DNA of 64,000 nucleotides from Limanda limanda (lineage: Eukaryota; Chordata; Actinopteri; Pleuronectiformes; Pleuronectidae), in the NCBI RefSeq assembly GCF_963576545.1, contig NC_083649.1, forward strand, positions 5,737,906-5,801,905. The letters are read 5' to 3'. Below, in pieces: positions 50,400-62,482 of the stretch (its first letter is position 1; every line of letters begins with the position of its first letter). Below the pieces are notes generated by a model. That model did no database searches, had not been told where the DNA came from, and worked only from the letters and a program-made list of their open reading frames with translations. Made by a program: the position numbers and the translations under genes.

Positions 50400-51835
50400 C
50401 AGAGGCGTGGGGAAGGAGACGAGTTATTTTGAAGTTCGGGCACAGTGAGATACTGACTCACATTCAGACTCCGTGACAGCCTGTTGACAAGCTGCAGCTG
50501 CGGGCAGAGATTCTCCTGCAGCTCGGGGGGGGAAGCTGCAGGCTGAGCATGGACGGAATTAACAACACCATGGATTTCATCACCTGCACCTCCGCCTGCA
50601 CCTTGTCTCATCCTTCAATCTCTGCATTTAAGACTAAAGTGGCAATTCTCTTCTTCTTCTTCTTCTCTTTTCATTTGAATTAAATTTGTAAAGATGCCTT
50701 TCAGGAAATACACAAATCAGAGAAAATACTCACTGACAAAGATTCAAGATTAATTTATTCATCATGTGCACAACAACAACACACAGAAGTCGCTGGTAAT
50801 TAGATGCTTGGGTCACAGGATCCCTTCGAGCCATGCTCACTAATATTTGTAGTAAAATATTGAATATAAAACATTTATTTTAATGTATTACAATAAAATA
50901 TAATAATATATAGACCGAAAATATAAATTGTGAAATAAAACAAAGATACTAATAACAAAAAAAAAATCTGTCCAAACAATGTCGCTGTGAGTCGACGTTG
51001 ATGAGTCACAGCCCCAGATCCACGTTGCCTGTTTATTTAAATTGTATTAATAACATATTCTTTGTCTAAGTGGCAGCAAATGGGACAGTTCCCTGGACCT
51101 CTGAGCCACAGACACACACAGAGACAGATTTTTGCAGTTAGTAGACAGATAACTTTGAATTGAAAATCAGATCATTTTAGTTGCTGCAGAGTAAACTTGC
51201 AGCTTGATTTAACATAGAAATAAAATATGGTTGTGTAGCTGACAAATAGCAGATTGTCGTAACTGTGTCGACCTCCGAAGGGAACAAGCAGAAGCTTATC
51301 GTTCTCTGTGTGGCCTTACACCGTGTTTCTCTCCTCTTAAAAGCAATGGTTTCTTGTTTGTTTCCATAGAATCCGAAATGGAAGAAAAAAAAATACAACT
51401 ATCCCCAAACACATTTGGCATTGAGTTTGACAAAACATTTGTCTCTCTTTTCACTTACACTTCCGTCTCCAGCATCTCCATCATGGACACCGAGAAGAAA
51501 TACAGACAGACATTAACAATACATCCATCAGTCATGCAGTCCTGTCGTTCCATTTTCCAAGTGACCCTTTTAAAATATTGAACTCGAATGGCCCTCAGCA
51601 GAGCGAACACCGCTGCCAAGGCCAAACAGTCCTGCACAGGTCTGTGTCTTGTGATGAGAAACTGAGGAGGAAAGTTCTCAGACAGAACTGCACCAAACTC
51701 CACAAACTTAGAGATTTCAACACAGTAAATGTGTTGAGTTTTTATATCCAGATCTGTGCATTAATTCTCCAAGTTGGGTCAGGGATGGATAACCCTCTAA
51801 GTTAAACCAGAGTGGCCTCCAGGGATCAATTTGGG

Positions 51836-52030
51836 GCTGGCTGTTGTCCAGGGGGTTGAGCGGGTCGTCCACTAACCAGAGGGCCATCGGTTCAATCCCT
51901 GGCTCCTGCAATCAACCCTACAACTGAACCCCTATTTCCCCAAACAGCTGTGCATGTAGTGTGTGAATGATGTGTGATAGAGAAAGTCATAGATTCACTT
52001 TATGACTATAAAGACCATTTATCAAATGTC
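51836..52030 (+). repeat. tRNA-derived SINE-like copy
   Basis: Contains an A-box-like stretch (TGTCCAGGGGGTTGAGCGGG), then a B-box (GGTTCAATCCC, near 51890). It ends in ATAAAGACCATTTATCA, the tail of a widespread fish short repeat. The middle appears shortened. A functional tRNA is excluded because no cloverleaf can be drawn. Confidence 0.65.
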
Positions 52031-52109
52031 AGATCAGGATTTTTGAGATCCTGAACCTAGCTGCACACACTCAGAGATAGCAGTCCGAGGGTTAGATTAT
52101 CCTGTTCTA

Positions 52110-52290
52110 TCCCAAAATCTGATAAATTCTTCCCTGACTCATTCGACATCCTTTCACCAAGTTTCATGGCAACCCTCCTTTTTGTTTTTCTGTAATCATG
52201 CTCACAGACAAACCAGAACAAAAAAACAAAAGCAGCCTAGTTGCCGGAGGTAATAAACGATCAGGGGTGAAAGTACAACCTCCTTTGGTC
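52110..52290 (-). repeat. F1 repeat fragment, minus
   Basis: ATCCTTTCACCAAGTTTCAT, TTTTCTGTAATCATGCTCAC, GACAAACCAGAAC and GTGAAAGTACAACCTCCTTT form the inverted F1 unit, including its end. Confidence 0.55.
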
Positions 52291-52389
52291 GAGGTAAGAA
52301 ACCAATAAACCTACACAGGAGAAAACATTCACCCTGTTGATCTAATAACTGTCCTCCTGTGTGACGGAGGAAGACAGCGTCCACTGGTC

Positions 52390-52980
52390 CACAGACACCG
52401 ATGAGGTCATGCAGCCGGTGAGGCAGGTTGGGAGGAGGGAGGACGAGTCGCTGATGTGTCGGGAAAGAGAGAAAAACAGTTGTGGTCAAGTGAAGAAAAA
52501 GTCCTGGTGTGTTACGAAAGGGATGTGGAGGCAGTTGTGTTGTGTGAAATAACAACGTCTCAGCAGCACGACGTGAGATTTAAACAGTTTAAATCCATCC
52601 TGGTGTCTCACTATTCCTCTGAAAATGAATCACTGCAGGTTGAAATGGCTTCTTGCACAAAATCTCTCTACACAACACAGCTTGAGACTCAGGATGTGAC
52701 ACTTTGTGTTTGACTTACACACGACAGACTGTGTGAAAACACAAACTCCAGAGCGACAAAAGCAAAAGATGCAAATAAGAGAAAACTGAGAGGCATTTAA
52801 AGAAAGTAAGACGCAGGTTTCTAACATCATTATGACAAAGATCCTCAAGGGGTAAAACTGCTATAACCAACAACAATAAGATGGTCGTATTTTAGTCTTT
52901 CCCCTTTCACTTAAAATAAATGGCCCATTTAATAAGCATGTTAAGTTTTGGGGGCCCGGCCTTGTAGTAGATAGACCAGC
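52390..52980 (+). repeat. 0.6-0.7 kb duplicated segment, copy 2
   Basis: Same orientation as copy 1, about 5.5 kb to the right. An upstream frame EVMQPVRQVGRREDESLMCR runs in from 52361. A deletion relative to copy 1 joins AATAAGCATGTT to AAGTTTTGGGGGCCC near 52940. No host gene is recognised. Confidence 0.75.
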
Positions 52981-55591
52981 TTCTCAGTATGAAGTCAATT
53001 AGTTTAAAGCATTTTGTTCCTCATTATAATCAAACCAGACAAAAGGTTAATTTGTTTTAACGTAAACATGTAATATAGATAGTTAAATTTTCACTTTTTA
53101 AACATGTTGTCATTAAACATGAAATACTGCATCACTTCCTCTGTCCCACCCACAAACACGAAGATCCTCTTTTAACACCTCATCATACAAGACGGTGGCT
53201 AGCTTTACGTTAGCAATAATTAAGCAAAAGTGCAATGTTTGACCTTGGGTGCCCCCTGGTGGCTGCTTTACCCTAAGCAGCCACTTCAGTGGCGTACGAG
53301 AAGAGCTGGTGATCACAACATTTCATTTCAGTTCACAAGGCCGAGTTCCAAGAAGGATGGGGTACCTGAATAGAGACATAGCTCATGTCAGAGAAACTCC
53401 ACCGACCTTATACAAGTTATTACAGTTTGATTTTGCCTGTTACAGTTGAGAGTTTTAAACAATATCACACAGAAACATATATCTATAGTGGTCTAACTCA
53501 TGTATAAAGTCCAGCAAACATTCTGCAGCTTCTTCTGAGCTCACACTTTATTTGTTTTCTTTCTTTAAACTGTTGGGGGCATCGGTCACTGTAATTTTCT
53601 GCTTAGTAAGCGCACTGTACCCGAATGAGTAAAACCAGTGGCCCATAGTTAATTCATCTCCTATGTAAACGATGTTATTCTGCCCGACTGCAGCTCAGCA
53701 CTTTCTGCAGTTAGGACTTGATTTGCTCTCGTCTCTGTCCCGGACTCAACTCGTATTTCACTTGACGTCTCTCTTTATCCATCTTAGTTGTGTTTTTTTT
53801 TTTGCTGCATGTATTAATCAACTGAAGCAGAGTCAGGCTGCTTAAAGGCAAACTCTCCCTTACCTCCTGTGGATTAGCCTCTTTCCTCCGTGTCAATCAA
53901 TGATGAAGTTCTCTCTTGCTGTTAGAATCGCAATTCCAGCTTTCATTACTTACGAACCACATTGTGGCTGTTGTGCTGTGTGTTTATCATCCTGCACTTC
54001 ACATTACTCTGTTTTATATGACACGAGAGAAAAGAAATCTACTGCAGAGCCTTATTTCAGTTCCTGGGTTTGCATTGTCTGTTCTGTTTGATATAAAGAA
54101 ATACTAAGAGGACAGGTGAGCTTTGTACGATGTGTTTAACCTTTTCAGACTGAACATGCAGTGCACACGCAGACTGACCACTCAGCAACTTATATATGAA
54201 ATGAATACAACACCGGAGGGTTTTTCTTTTTCTTATTTAAATCAGTTTTTATTAGAAAAGCTAGAGATGGACCAAGGAAAGTATTAAACCAAGTCCTGTG
54301 CTGGAGGAAAGAGGTGCTCGCTGAATCTCATAGAAATCTCCCTGATGGAAACAGTGTTATTACTGCAATTTGGCCTCTTATCCTGAGGGTGGCGCTATGG
54401 GAAATCTAATCGAGTTAGCAAAGAAGAAGGAGATTCATCCTCTGAGGAATATGAACATGCTCAGTGTGAAAAGTATCAAACGTATTGTCTTCAGTGTATA
54501 ATATATTCAACAGCACATATTAGAAACTTTCAGAGGAAATAACAAGATTTCTATTAACTTTTATAAAAATATGTGAAAAAAGGTGGAGAGCAGATTTCAA
54601 AACCCTCTTTTGGGTTTGGAAAGAATCTGTGAGCTCGGGTCAGAGGGGACAAAAACATTTATTTTCATATTCCGCCTGCTCGGCGAGACATGAGCGATGG
54701 CCTCGGTCGGCTCCGTCGTCCCTGGCACAAACACCGAGCTCATGCACACCTGTTCCGCGTGTGAGGAAATGTGTGAGGCTGAGGAAGTGGCTGATTATGA
54801 TTAATAATCTTGCAAACATATTTTTATGTCAATAGCAGACGATGCCTGGATACAGTGGAGCTATAATTATATTGTATTTACACATATTGGTGATCAAAAT
54901 AGTGTTTGACCCCAAAACAGTAGCTACAGCAGTCCAGAGATCAGCTAAAGCACTTTTCCAGGTGGTTAGGGATGTAATGTGACATCTTTGAAAAAAAAAC
55001 ATAAATGCAATTGTGTTGTCAATCCATACACAACAACCACATGAGTGGAAACACGCAATTGTGCGATCCCATTCCAAAGCAGCAAGGCGTTTAGCAGCTA
55101 TTATCCAGTGAGTGAGTAATAGGAAGCCTCTTTTCTTCTTATATCATATTTTCTATGTGACACGATCTGCACAGAGCGACAGCATCTAAATCAGATCAGC
55201 GTGAGGACACACGCTCATGGGTTTAAAATGCAGGACACAAGATGCATTCTAATGCCTGGTGGAGTCTTAGTTAAACACTTCAGGCCACAATCCCCACGAG
55301 ATGGAAGCCACGCACCAGCGACTCTACAGTGAAAGCACATCCACCAAATGTCTCAGTGCTTCCGAGGAGCTAAATCACTTTGATGACCTGATCCTGCTGC
55401 AGTTTGGTGCATAGGTTAGAGGAGACAAGAGGACCTGCGAGGACCAGATAAATCATTTCAGCTGCAGCCTTATCTCCGTTACACACGGGGCACAGCTCAT
55501 TTAGAAGTGTCACCCTGGTTTACAGTTACAGCTCGGCAGGCGCATGTTCTTTGTGCACGAGGAGCCCATGCAAAACAGAACATTGGTTTTC
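52981..55591. other. gene-free flank
   Basis: Nothing recognised. Confidence 0.5.
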
Positions 55592-56312
55592 TGCTTCAAC
55601 ACGGCTGGGATGTAAAACATGATTACACTTCAGGGTGGGTTGGAACAATGCAGAAGAAATTGTTTGTTTTAGTAGAAAATGTCAAAAAAATGAGGGGTAT
55701 TAACAAATAGTAGTCAAAAAAGTCTATCTCTTATTGTGTATGTTTTATGTATAGAATTTAGTTTTATATCCAGTTGTTTAAACTGTTAATTATACAAACT
55801 GTACAGTTTTACTTGATGTGACTTCTCTGGGATGTTTGACCTTCATCGTGCAGAAGGTTAAAACTTTGCAACTATGCAATTTTGAGCAGTGAGGACATCT
55901 GATGGAGAGGCGAGAAACAACTGATTCTTATTTTGAAAGATTATGTGGAAATGCCCTACCTACTTCCTCTCCCTTTCCCTTACCTGGCCTGCTACTTCCT
56001 CCTGTGGCTCCACCCACAGAACCTCTATATGAAGCCAGCTCACTGTTTCCTGAATAAAGACCTGATTGGCCACATGGTGGAGGCCTCACCCTGAAGTTTA
56101 GACTATGACCAATGGGAGTTTGCTTTGTTTGATGGTCCCAATATGATGTGTATTGGTTAGAAATGTTTTGTTGTAAGTATTTTGTACTTTGCTTCAACAC
56201 GGCTCAGATGGTAAAACATAATTACACTTCAGGGTGGGTTGGAACAATGCAAAAGAAATGTCAAAAAATGAGGGGTATTAACAAATAGTAGTCAAAAAAG
56301 AATATTTCTTAT
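55592..56312 (+). repeat. 455 bp element flanked by 125-140 bp direct repeats
   Basis: The direct repeats are 55592-55734 and 56190-56312. Both begin TGCTTCAACACGGCT and contain TTACACTTCAGGGTGGGTTG and AACAAATAGTAGTCAAAAAA. The right copy lacks about 20 bp near GTTTGTTTTAGTAG. Between them lies element E (55735-56189), found again at 58433-59374 with the same boundaries. Confidence 0.85.
55735..56189 (-). mobile_element. 455 bp element E, copy 1, possible LTR or promoter-bearing repeat
   Basis: Precise boundaries are shared with the second copy (TGTGTATGTTTTATG at one end, TATTTTGTACTTT at the other). On the minus strand, three CCAAT-type motifs (AACCAATAC, CCCATTGGTC, GGCCAATCAGG) are followed by a TATA-like motif (ATATAGAGGTTC here; ATATATAGGTTC in copy 2). 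This is promoter-like. No TG...CA ends or polyA signal were found on that strand, so LTR identity is uncertain. Confidence 0.6.
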
Positions 56313-56384
56313 ATCTCATCTATAGTTGGTCCCATTTTAACCTCTCTGCCTAGAGGATTATATTTTCCAACGCTGTCCATTGGT

Positions 56385-56500
56385 TTATTCATTGGTTTTT
56401 CAGCTGGAGTTCTCAAAAACTACTGATTTAAAAAATCTTGGTGAAAGGACGAGATGTGGGTCGAGAAAGAACTCGTTAAATTTTGGGTCTCAATGGACGA
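56385..56500 (+). repeat. F1 repeat fragment, plus
   Basis: CTCAAAAACTACTGATTTAA, CTTGGTGAAAGGACGAGATG and GAAAGAACTCGTTAAATTTT match F1. Confidence 0.6.
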
Positions 56501-57566
56501 TTGCATGGAATCCAGGATTTTTATTTCGTTTCACAATCTTTTTTAACAATGCCAGATTAAATATTTACGTGTTTACTTTTAGTAGACAGTTCCCCAAAGA
56601 ATGGATGCATGAATCTTAATGGAAAATATCAGGCTTGTTTAAAGTTGATTCTAGTTTTACTCGACTGACTCTTGGACTTTCTGTTTTTTATCAGACAATG
56701 TTTTTTAAAACCAGTCAGATGACAGAGCAGATATTGTTTTTGTTTCTTGTTCATTTTTATTCTAGAGGTCTTTATTCCATTGTTTCATTTTTTTGACAAA
56801 TTATAGACAGAAGTGCGTACAATTTTACTTTATTATGATTTAATTGCTCCAAGTGTTGTGTCTTTAATTAAAGTACGTTATCCTTATTTCCTGGTTCCAA
56901 CTCTGGATTTTTTAGAACAGTTGAGCAGTGTATCGTCGTATTGAGAAAAAACACTTAATGGAAGATAAACACAAAGAAAGAACAAAACAACAATGAATAA
57001 TAAACAGACTTTCAAAGAGAAACATGAATTAACAAATGATGTGTGAAAAGGAGTCGGGAGAAGAAACAATGGTTGTCCAGCCCGAATCTATATCAACGCA
57101 TCAATAATTATATTCCTCACATAAATCCTCCCGCTCTTATTTTGTGGGATGACAAATTTATGATTCAACTCAGGAATTCCGAGTGTAACTTCAAAGTTCA
57201 CGGGAGTCGCAGAGAGAAACATTCTTGGCGCCCTTCACCGTAATTAAACCCTGGTGCCACATATCTCGGAGTTATCTCTTTTGATATTGACCTCGGTATT
57301 GACACTGTCAAAACAGGCCTCTGCCCTCCAGCTCCGAAACTGCTGCCAAAATCAAAGCACTCCTCTCTTCCATTGAAGGAACCGGACCATTCCAGTCAAT
57401 GGTCACTGCTTCTTATTGTTGCTACGTCATCACATCCTCTACAGGCCTGGCTTCCCTCCACTGGCTTTTCTGTTAAGTGTGGAAATAATTGTGAGAGTTG
57501 TGCTTTTTAAAGAACGTTTAGTTTTCACCTCCGACCCGGACAAACTAATGTTAATGAGTTCAGGCC

Positions 57567-58006
<440 letters not shown>

Positions 58007-58432
58007 CTATATCTGGGTTTAAGTGTCTCATTATATTTGTTCCTCTTGTCATCTGTGATATTAACGAACTTAATGGGAATAATGATGTGATTTACTCGGC
58101 AGCTGTTCTCACTCTTCTTCGGGGGATTTTGGAAGCAGAGTTAAACTGTTAAACACTTTTTACTTCAAGGAGACTTTGGTATCACGCTGTGGAGGATGTC
58201 CTATTTTCAGACTAATTAGTCGGTGGATTTGAGGAATTTCTTTGTGCCGATATGATGGGATGGATTTCCTTCGGGTTACAGCTCAGATCAGTTTCTCATA
58301 GTGAATGGAATAAACAATATGTATCGATTGAAGCCTCATTACACAAGAATCCCATTTAAAACTGATGCTGGTTTTGCTTTCTCCTGATGTGGCAATGTCA
58401 GAAATACACAGATGACCTTTCAAAATAACAAA

Positions 58433-59374
58433 TGTGTGTGTTTTATGTATAGAATTTAGTTTTATATCCAGTTGTTTAAACTGTAAATTAGACAAACTGT
58501 ACAGTTTTACTTGATGTGACTTCTCTGGGATGTTTGACCTTCATCGTACAGAAGGTTAAAACTTTGCAACGATGCAATTTTGAGCAGTGACGACGTCTGA
58601 TGGAGAGGCGAGAAACTACTGATTCTTATTTTGAAAGATTATGTGGAAATGCCCTTCCTACTTCCTCTCCCCTTCCTTTCCCTGGCCTGCTACTTCCTCC
58701 TGTAGCTCCACCTGTGGTAAATTCAGCTAAATAGATCCCTGTAACCTGGGTATGAACCAGAATCACATGTTTAAGCATGCAGCCCTCATCTTAAGATTCT
58801 CAGTAATTCCTCCTTGTATTTTTAGTTAGTTATCTCCCCTAGGGAATGATCTCTGACCTGTTAATGGATAAGCATGGAACATGGGTCTTTGTCTTTCTGC
58901 ACGAGGCATGTCTTTATGGATACACCATTTCATGTACATTATATGCTTAGACACATGCAGTTATGTCCGGCTGAACCACGAGATTTGGGATGTTGTTTTG
59001 CCTTGGGTCGCAACCCCTCTATATAATGTGGACTTGGCTCCTGCAAAGTCAGGCTTCCATTATTGGCGTGTGGATGTCTCCGGATTTCTAGAGTCCGTCC
59101 TGACCTGTAAGACTTTTGTGTAATAAACTTTAAACTTTCTTCAGCATCAACTTCACCATCATCGACACCTCTCGGCTGCCCAAAATAGACGATAAACTCA
59201 CAGAACCTATATATGAAGCCAGCTCACTGTTTCCTGAATAAAGACCTGATTGGCCACATGGTGGAGGCCTCACCCTGAAGTTTAGACTATGACCAATGGG
59301 AGTTTGCTTTCTCTGATGGTCCCAATATGATTTGTATTGGTTATCAGTGTTTTGATGCAAGTATTTTGTACTTT
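58433..59374 (-). mobile_element. element E, copy 2, interrupted
   Basis: 58433-58712 and 59203-59374 together reproduce the 455 bp element at 55.7 kb (452 bp), interrupted by a 490 bp insert. Sequence identity is high throughout. Confidence 0.8.
58713..59202 (+). mobile_element. LTR-like insertion (possible solo LTR of an old retroelement)
   Basis: About 490 bp inserted into element E. It begins TGTGGTAAATTC and ends AAACTCACA, so the ends are TG...CA. A TATA box (TATATAA, 59020-59026) is followed 96 bp later by AATAAA (59122-59127), then about 75 bp to the end. That is a U3-R-U5 layout. No coding sequence and no target-site duplication are visible; comparison with copy 1 suggests the junction keeps or loses a few CA bases. 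A non-LTR origin is possible. Confidence 0.5.
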
Positions 59375-60374
59375 AGTTTTAATGTTGACAACATTTGAGT
59401 CAGTTTTTTGTTAATTTCATGGAGGATGGATGAATATTGTTTTATTGTTACTTAAGCTAAAACATAAATGATGACAGCAGTTTTCCTAAATTGTACACGA
59501 TAGATTTACTTCAACTTGAGGAAAGTTGTGGGTTCGGAGTTATCATACATTTATGGATGAACTTCAACAAGTTAGCTTATGGATGCTGAAAGATGTTTCA
59601 TCTTCCCCCAGCAACAACCAAGACACACAACAGAGAGCAAGCAGCCCAGGTTGGCAGATATCTGTTTCTATTTAGGGTTTAAAAAGAGCAAAATGGGTCA
59701 AATATTAAATGTTAGAATACGTTATTGTATTTAGTCAACGATACAAACGAAAGGTAAACTCTGCTTAGATTTGTGTTGTCTATACGTACAGAGAAGGGTT
59801 TGTATAGGGAACTGTTCTTCATCATAAAAATTTCCAGTCTACAGAAGAGCTTAATATCTGACTGTCCCAGTTTGAGTTATACAAATTGAGTGGTCCCATC
59901 ACATACTTGGAGGACAGGTCCAGTGTTTGAAGTGTCTCAGGTTGACTGTTTCTACTGGGGCCGTTTTAAAATGATGTCACTCTCCACTATATTTCATAGA
60001 AAACAAGCCTCTTTCAGGGATTTGACAAATTATTTAACTTGCAGCTTTCCTCCAGCGAACAGTTCCTGTAACTTATCACCTCAAAACTTTACAAAGGCAG
60101 CGCTGGAACAAAGTGCTGCGCGGCCTCTGATGGATCGTTGGGACGATACTGAACTACAAATATTCCACTACAGTATATTTGGTAACAGAGTGGTGAGAGA
60201 AAAAAGCCGAGTAACAAAGTAAGACAGAGTGGTCCGGTCGGTGTTCGGTAAGATAACGACTCAAAACATTAGAGAGGGAATATCTGGACGGTGGCTTCAG
60301 ATGATGGAGGAGCAGGCTCTCGGCACATGGAGCCGGTTTGAGTGCAGCAAACTTAGGAGAACAGTTCGGACAAA
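59375..60374. other. gene-free flank
   Basis: Nothing recognised. A 110-codon frame at 59890-60222 has no domain or splice context. Confidence 0.5.
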
Positions 60375-60490
60375 CTTCCATCCATCCATTAGCTACAGCA
60401 CTCATCATTAGAGGATTGCCGGGGGGGAGCCTGTTGCCAATCTCAGCCGACATTGATTGAAAGACACTGTACAACCTGCACAGGGAGTTC
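60375..60490 (+). repeat. short fragment of the CATC-tail repeat
   Basis: CTTCCATCCATCCATTAGCT, then ATCATTAGAGGATTGCCG and CCAATCTCAGCCGACATTG. Same family as the fragment near 41.8 kb, more diverged. Confidence 0.45.
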
Positions 60491-60589
60491 TGGGACCACA
60501 GACTGCATTTAAAGATGAGGGATCTCATATGCAGGAGACGTACACCGCCATCTTGTGCATTTAAATCCTGAGGCTGCACATTAGTGATC

Positions 60590-60895
60590 AGGGGAGGGAG
60601 TTACAGTTTCCAAGGCCCTCGACCAATCGGGAGTCAGTCTGAGCTGTCAATCGTGACGTCTCTTCCTGTTTTTATATCATCAAGTAACTAATTAAAACCA
60701 GATTTAACAGGAAAAGTTTGATAACTACCTGAAATGATAGAAACAACCTTGGAGAGAAATGTGTTTGCTTTGCACTTTGGCTTTTTATTTTCTGATCTGG
60801 TTACATGGAGAAAATAAGGTTTATGACCTACACTGCAGTCAGCCACTAGGGGGCGATTGAGACTGTTGGGCTTCACTTTCATCCTCACACAGTCT
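60590..60895 (+). mobile_element. CCATAGACTGTA-type MITE copy without clear ends
   Basis: Contains CGACCAATCGGGAGTCAGTC, GAGCTGTCAATCGTGACGTC, then GCAGTCAGCCACTAGGGGGC and TTGGGCTTCACTTTCATCC, in the same order as the copy at 38.1-38.3 kb. The middle block around GCTAACATGG is altered. It lies about 1.3 kb from the ncam1 promoter. Confidence 0.7.
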
Positions 60896-61185
60896 GGTTG
60901 GAACAAACTTTCCACACAATGGGTAATCAAGACCTTTTTAAAAGCACAATGAATGTTTAAAGACATATGAAAGAGTATTGGAATCTCAGAAACCTTTGAA
61001 ACTACTCATTATCTCACAAACTACTCTATAACTATAAACAAACATACACTATATCTCTTGTATTTCTCTATAAATAAATACCCTATATAGATAAATAGAT
61101 AAATTTGACCAGGGTGTTTGTGATCACTTATTATTAATTTACCGTTTATCTTGTTTTTTGTTATTTTACAGAATGCAAATATCTG

Positions 61186-61390
61186 TATCGTTGGAAGAAC
61201 TGCAACACCGCCCTCTACTGTTTGTTTCAATATCCTCCTTCTTCTTCCTCTGTGCTCGCTACACCTGTTCTTCATCTTTGTTTAATTTCACAGAATCTCC
61301 GTCATGTTTGGAATTCAGCTGCAACATGTTACTTCACCACTAGATGTCACTATCTTCCACACACTGAACCTTTAAATGAACATTTACAAC
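61186..61390 (-). repeat. fish interspersed repeat (GACATCTAGTGGTGAAG)
   Basis: The minus strand reads AGGTTCAGTGTGTGGAAGAT, GTGACATCTAGTGGTGAAGT, ACATGTTGCAGCTGAATTCC, and ends near AGGGCGGTGTTGCAGTTC. I recognise this order from a common teleost dispersed repeat. It lies within 1 kb of the ncam1 promoter. Confidence 0.6.
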
Positions 61391-61597
61391 CTTCCTATAT
61401 GTCTTTAAGATAGAGTTTACAATATTGTTACATATGCAAGACTTTTTCAGGACATGAAATTCTGATTGTTTATAAGATTGTTTTTATTAAGACAGATATT
61501 CTGATAACCTTCCTGAAAAAAAATCATGTTTTAGATTCATGATTCTACGGAAGCCTATTGCTTCTCCCTTTATAAGAAAATCCTGCTCCATCTTATT

Positions 61598-61870
61598 GAA
61601 TTAACAACTTTATTATATCATTAATTCAGATTTTTTTTTAATTTTCATAAGAAAAAAAGAATTTCTGAATTAGACAAATAGTTGAGGCTCTTGATTTATT
61701 TATTATTTTTGTTATATATATAAAATTATCTCATTAATCCATGAAAACTGGCCGTTTTTTCTGAATTAACGAGATCATTTTATATAAAAAATAAATACAA
61801 ATCTGCCCTGCCTTTCTGGATTAACGAGATAATTAAGTCGTTAATTCAGAAAAGCGGAGCAGATTTTTAT
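61598..61870. repeat. repeat with recurring GAATTAACGAGAT motifs
   Basis: CTGAATTAACGAGATCATTT (about 61760), GGATTAACGAGATAATTAAG (about 61819) and TCGTTAATTCAGAAAAGC (about 61838) are direct and inverted versions of one motif, with AATTATCTCATTAATCC at 61725. This suggests an old inverted-repeat element. Its ends are not resolved. Confidence 0.4.
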
Positions 61871-62144
61871 TTTCTCACTTCAATCTCAATCATTTTACTA
61901 TCGTGTTATATCAGTCTTTGTGCATTTCTGAAACTCTAAACTCAAGAATGTGGTACAATGCATTATTTATCCCTGTTTAATCACAGTTGTCGTAGGGTTC
62001 ATAATAAGTGTGTTTTGCTCTCTGTGTCTCTAAACCACCGTTGGCTACTTAGGACGCGCAGTAATCCCAGTTAGAGCCTCTGGTGACCATCTGCTGTCTC
62101 CTGCTGCAGCTCAGCGCACTACTTTGTTCCTGCAGTCACCTCAG

Positions 62145-62160
62145 CCCGCCCCCTATATAA
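62145..62160 (+). promoter_or_regulatory. ncam1: GC box plus TATA box, putative ncam1 core promoter
   Basis: CCCGCCCCC (62145-62153) runs directly into TATATAA (62154-62160). Normal TATA spacing predicts transcription starting near 62184-62190, about 295 nt before the ATG. The position just upstream of the signal-peptide exon supports a real promoter. A distal alternative start, or a non-coding first exon further upstream, cannot be excluded. Confidence 0.55.
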
Positions 62161-62184
62161 CCCACCGGGCGGAGTGATCCATGC

Positions 62185-62482
62185 TGGTATCTATCCGGTG
62201 CATGTGAGCGTGTGTCTCTGTGTGTGAGTGTATGTGTGTGTGTGTGAGTCAGTGAGTGTGAGTGCTTCGGCTGCTGCTTGTCACTCATTGTGCCGCGGAC
62301 ACTGGAAGCGACAAGGACCCCAAAGAGCTCAGTCCGGGTGCAGTGTGTTGTCCCTGGGATAGGAAAAAAAGGCTGATATCTGCCCCCCCCCACCCCCTGC
62401 CCCCCCCTCACCACCACCACCAGAAGAGACACCGCGTGTTTTTTAACTGTTTCTGCTGAGGAGAATATCTGTGACATTTACA
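62185..62482 (+). promoter_or_regulatory. ncam1: putative ncam1 5' UTR with upstream ORFs
   Basis: This is the inferred leader between the TATA-predicted start and the ATG. It contains a start-stop uORF (ATGTGA, 62202-62207) and a seven-codon uORF inside the GT repeat (62232-62255). It also has a C-rich tract at 62383-62407 followed by a CAC repeat. A further ATG at 62181 opens an eight-codon frame ending in the same TGA at 62207, and would count only if transcription starts a few bases earlier. uORFs of this kind usually lower main-ORF translation; that they act here is inference. Confidence 0.45.
62210..62262 (+). repeat. imperfect GT/GA microsatellite in the ncam1 leader
   Basis: TG dinucleotides interrupted by CT, AG and AT. 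The tract lies in the inferred transcribed leader and supplies one upstream ATG, so its length could vary between alleles within a 5' UTR. Confidence 0.8.

Larger units (their letters stand above)
49000..51835. other. gene-free flank
   Basis: Contains the CA array, tRNA-like head and GAG repeat. No host exon recognised. Confidence 0.5.

Noticed and set aside
50171..50476. Frame with a poly-Glu run, resembling an acidic protein
   Set aside because: Created by a GAG microsatellite; the opposite strand is equally open.
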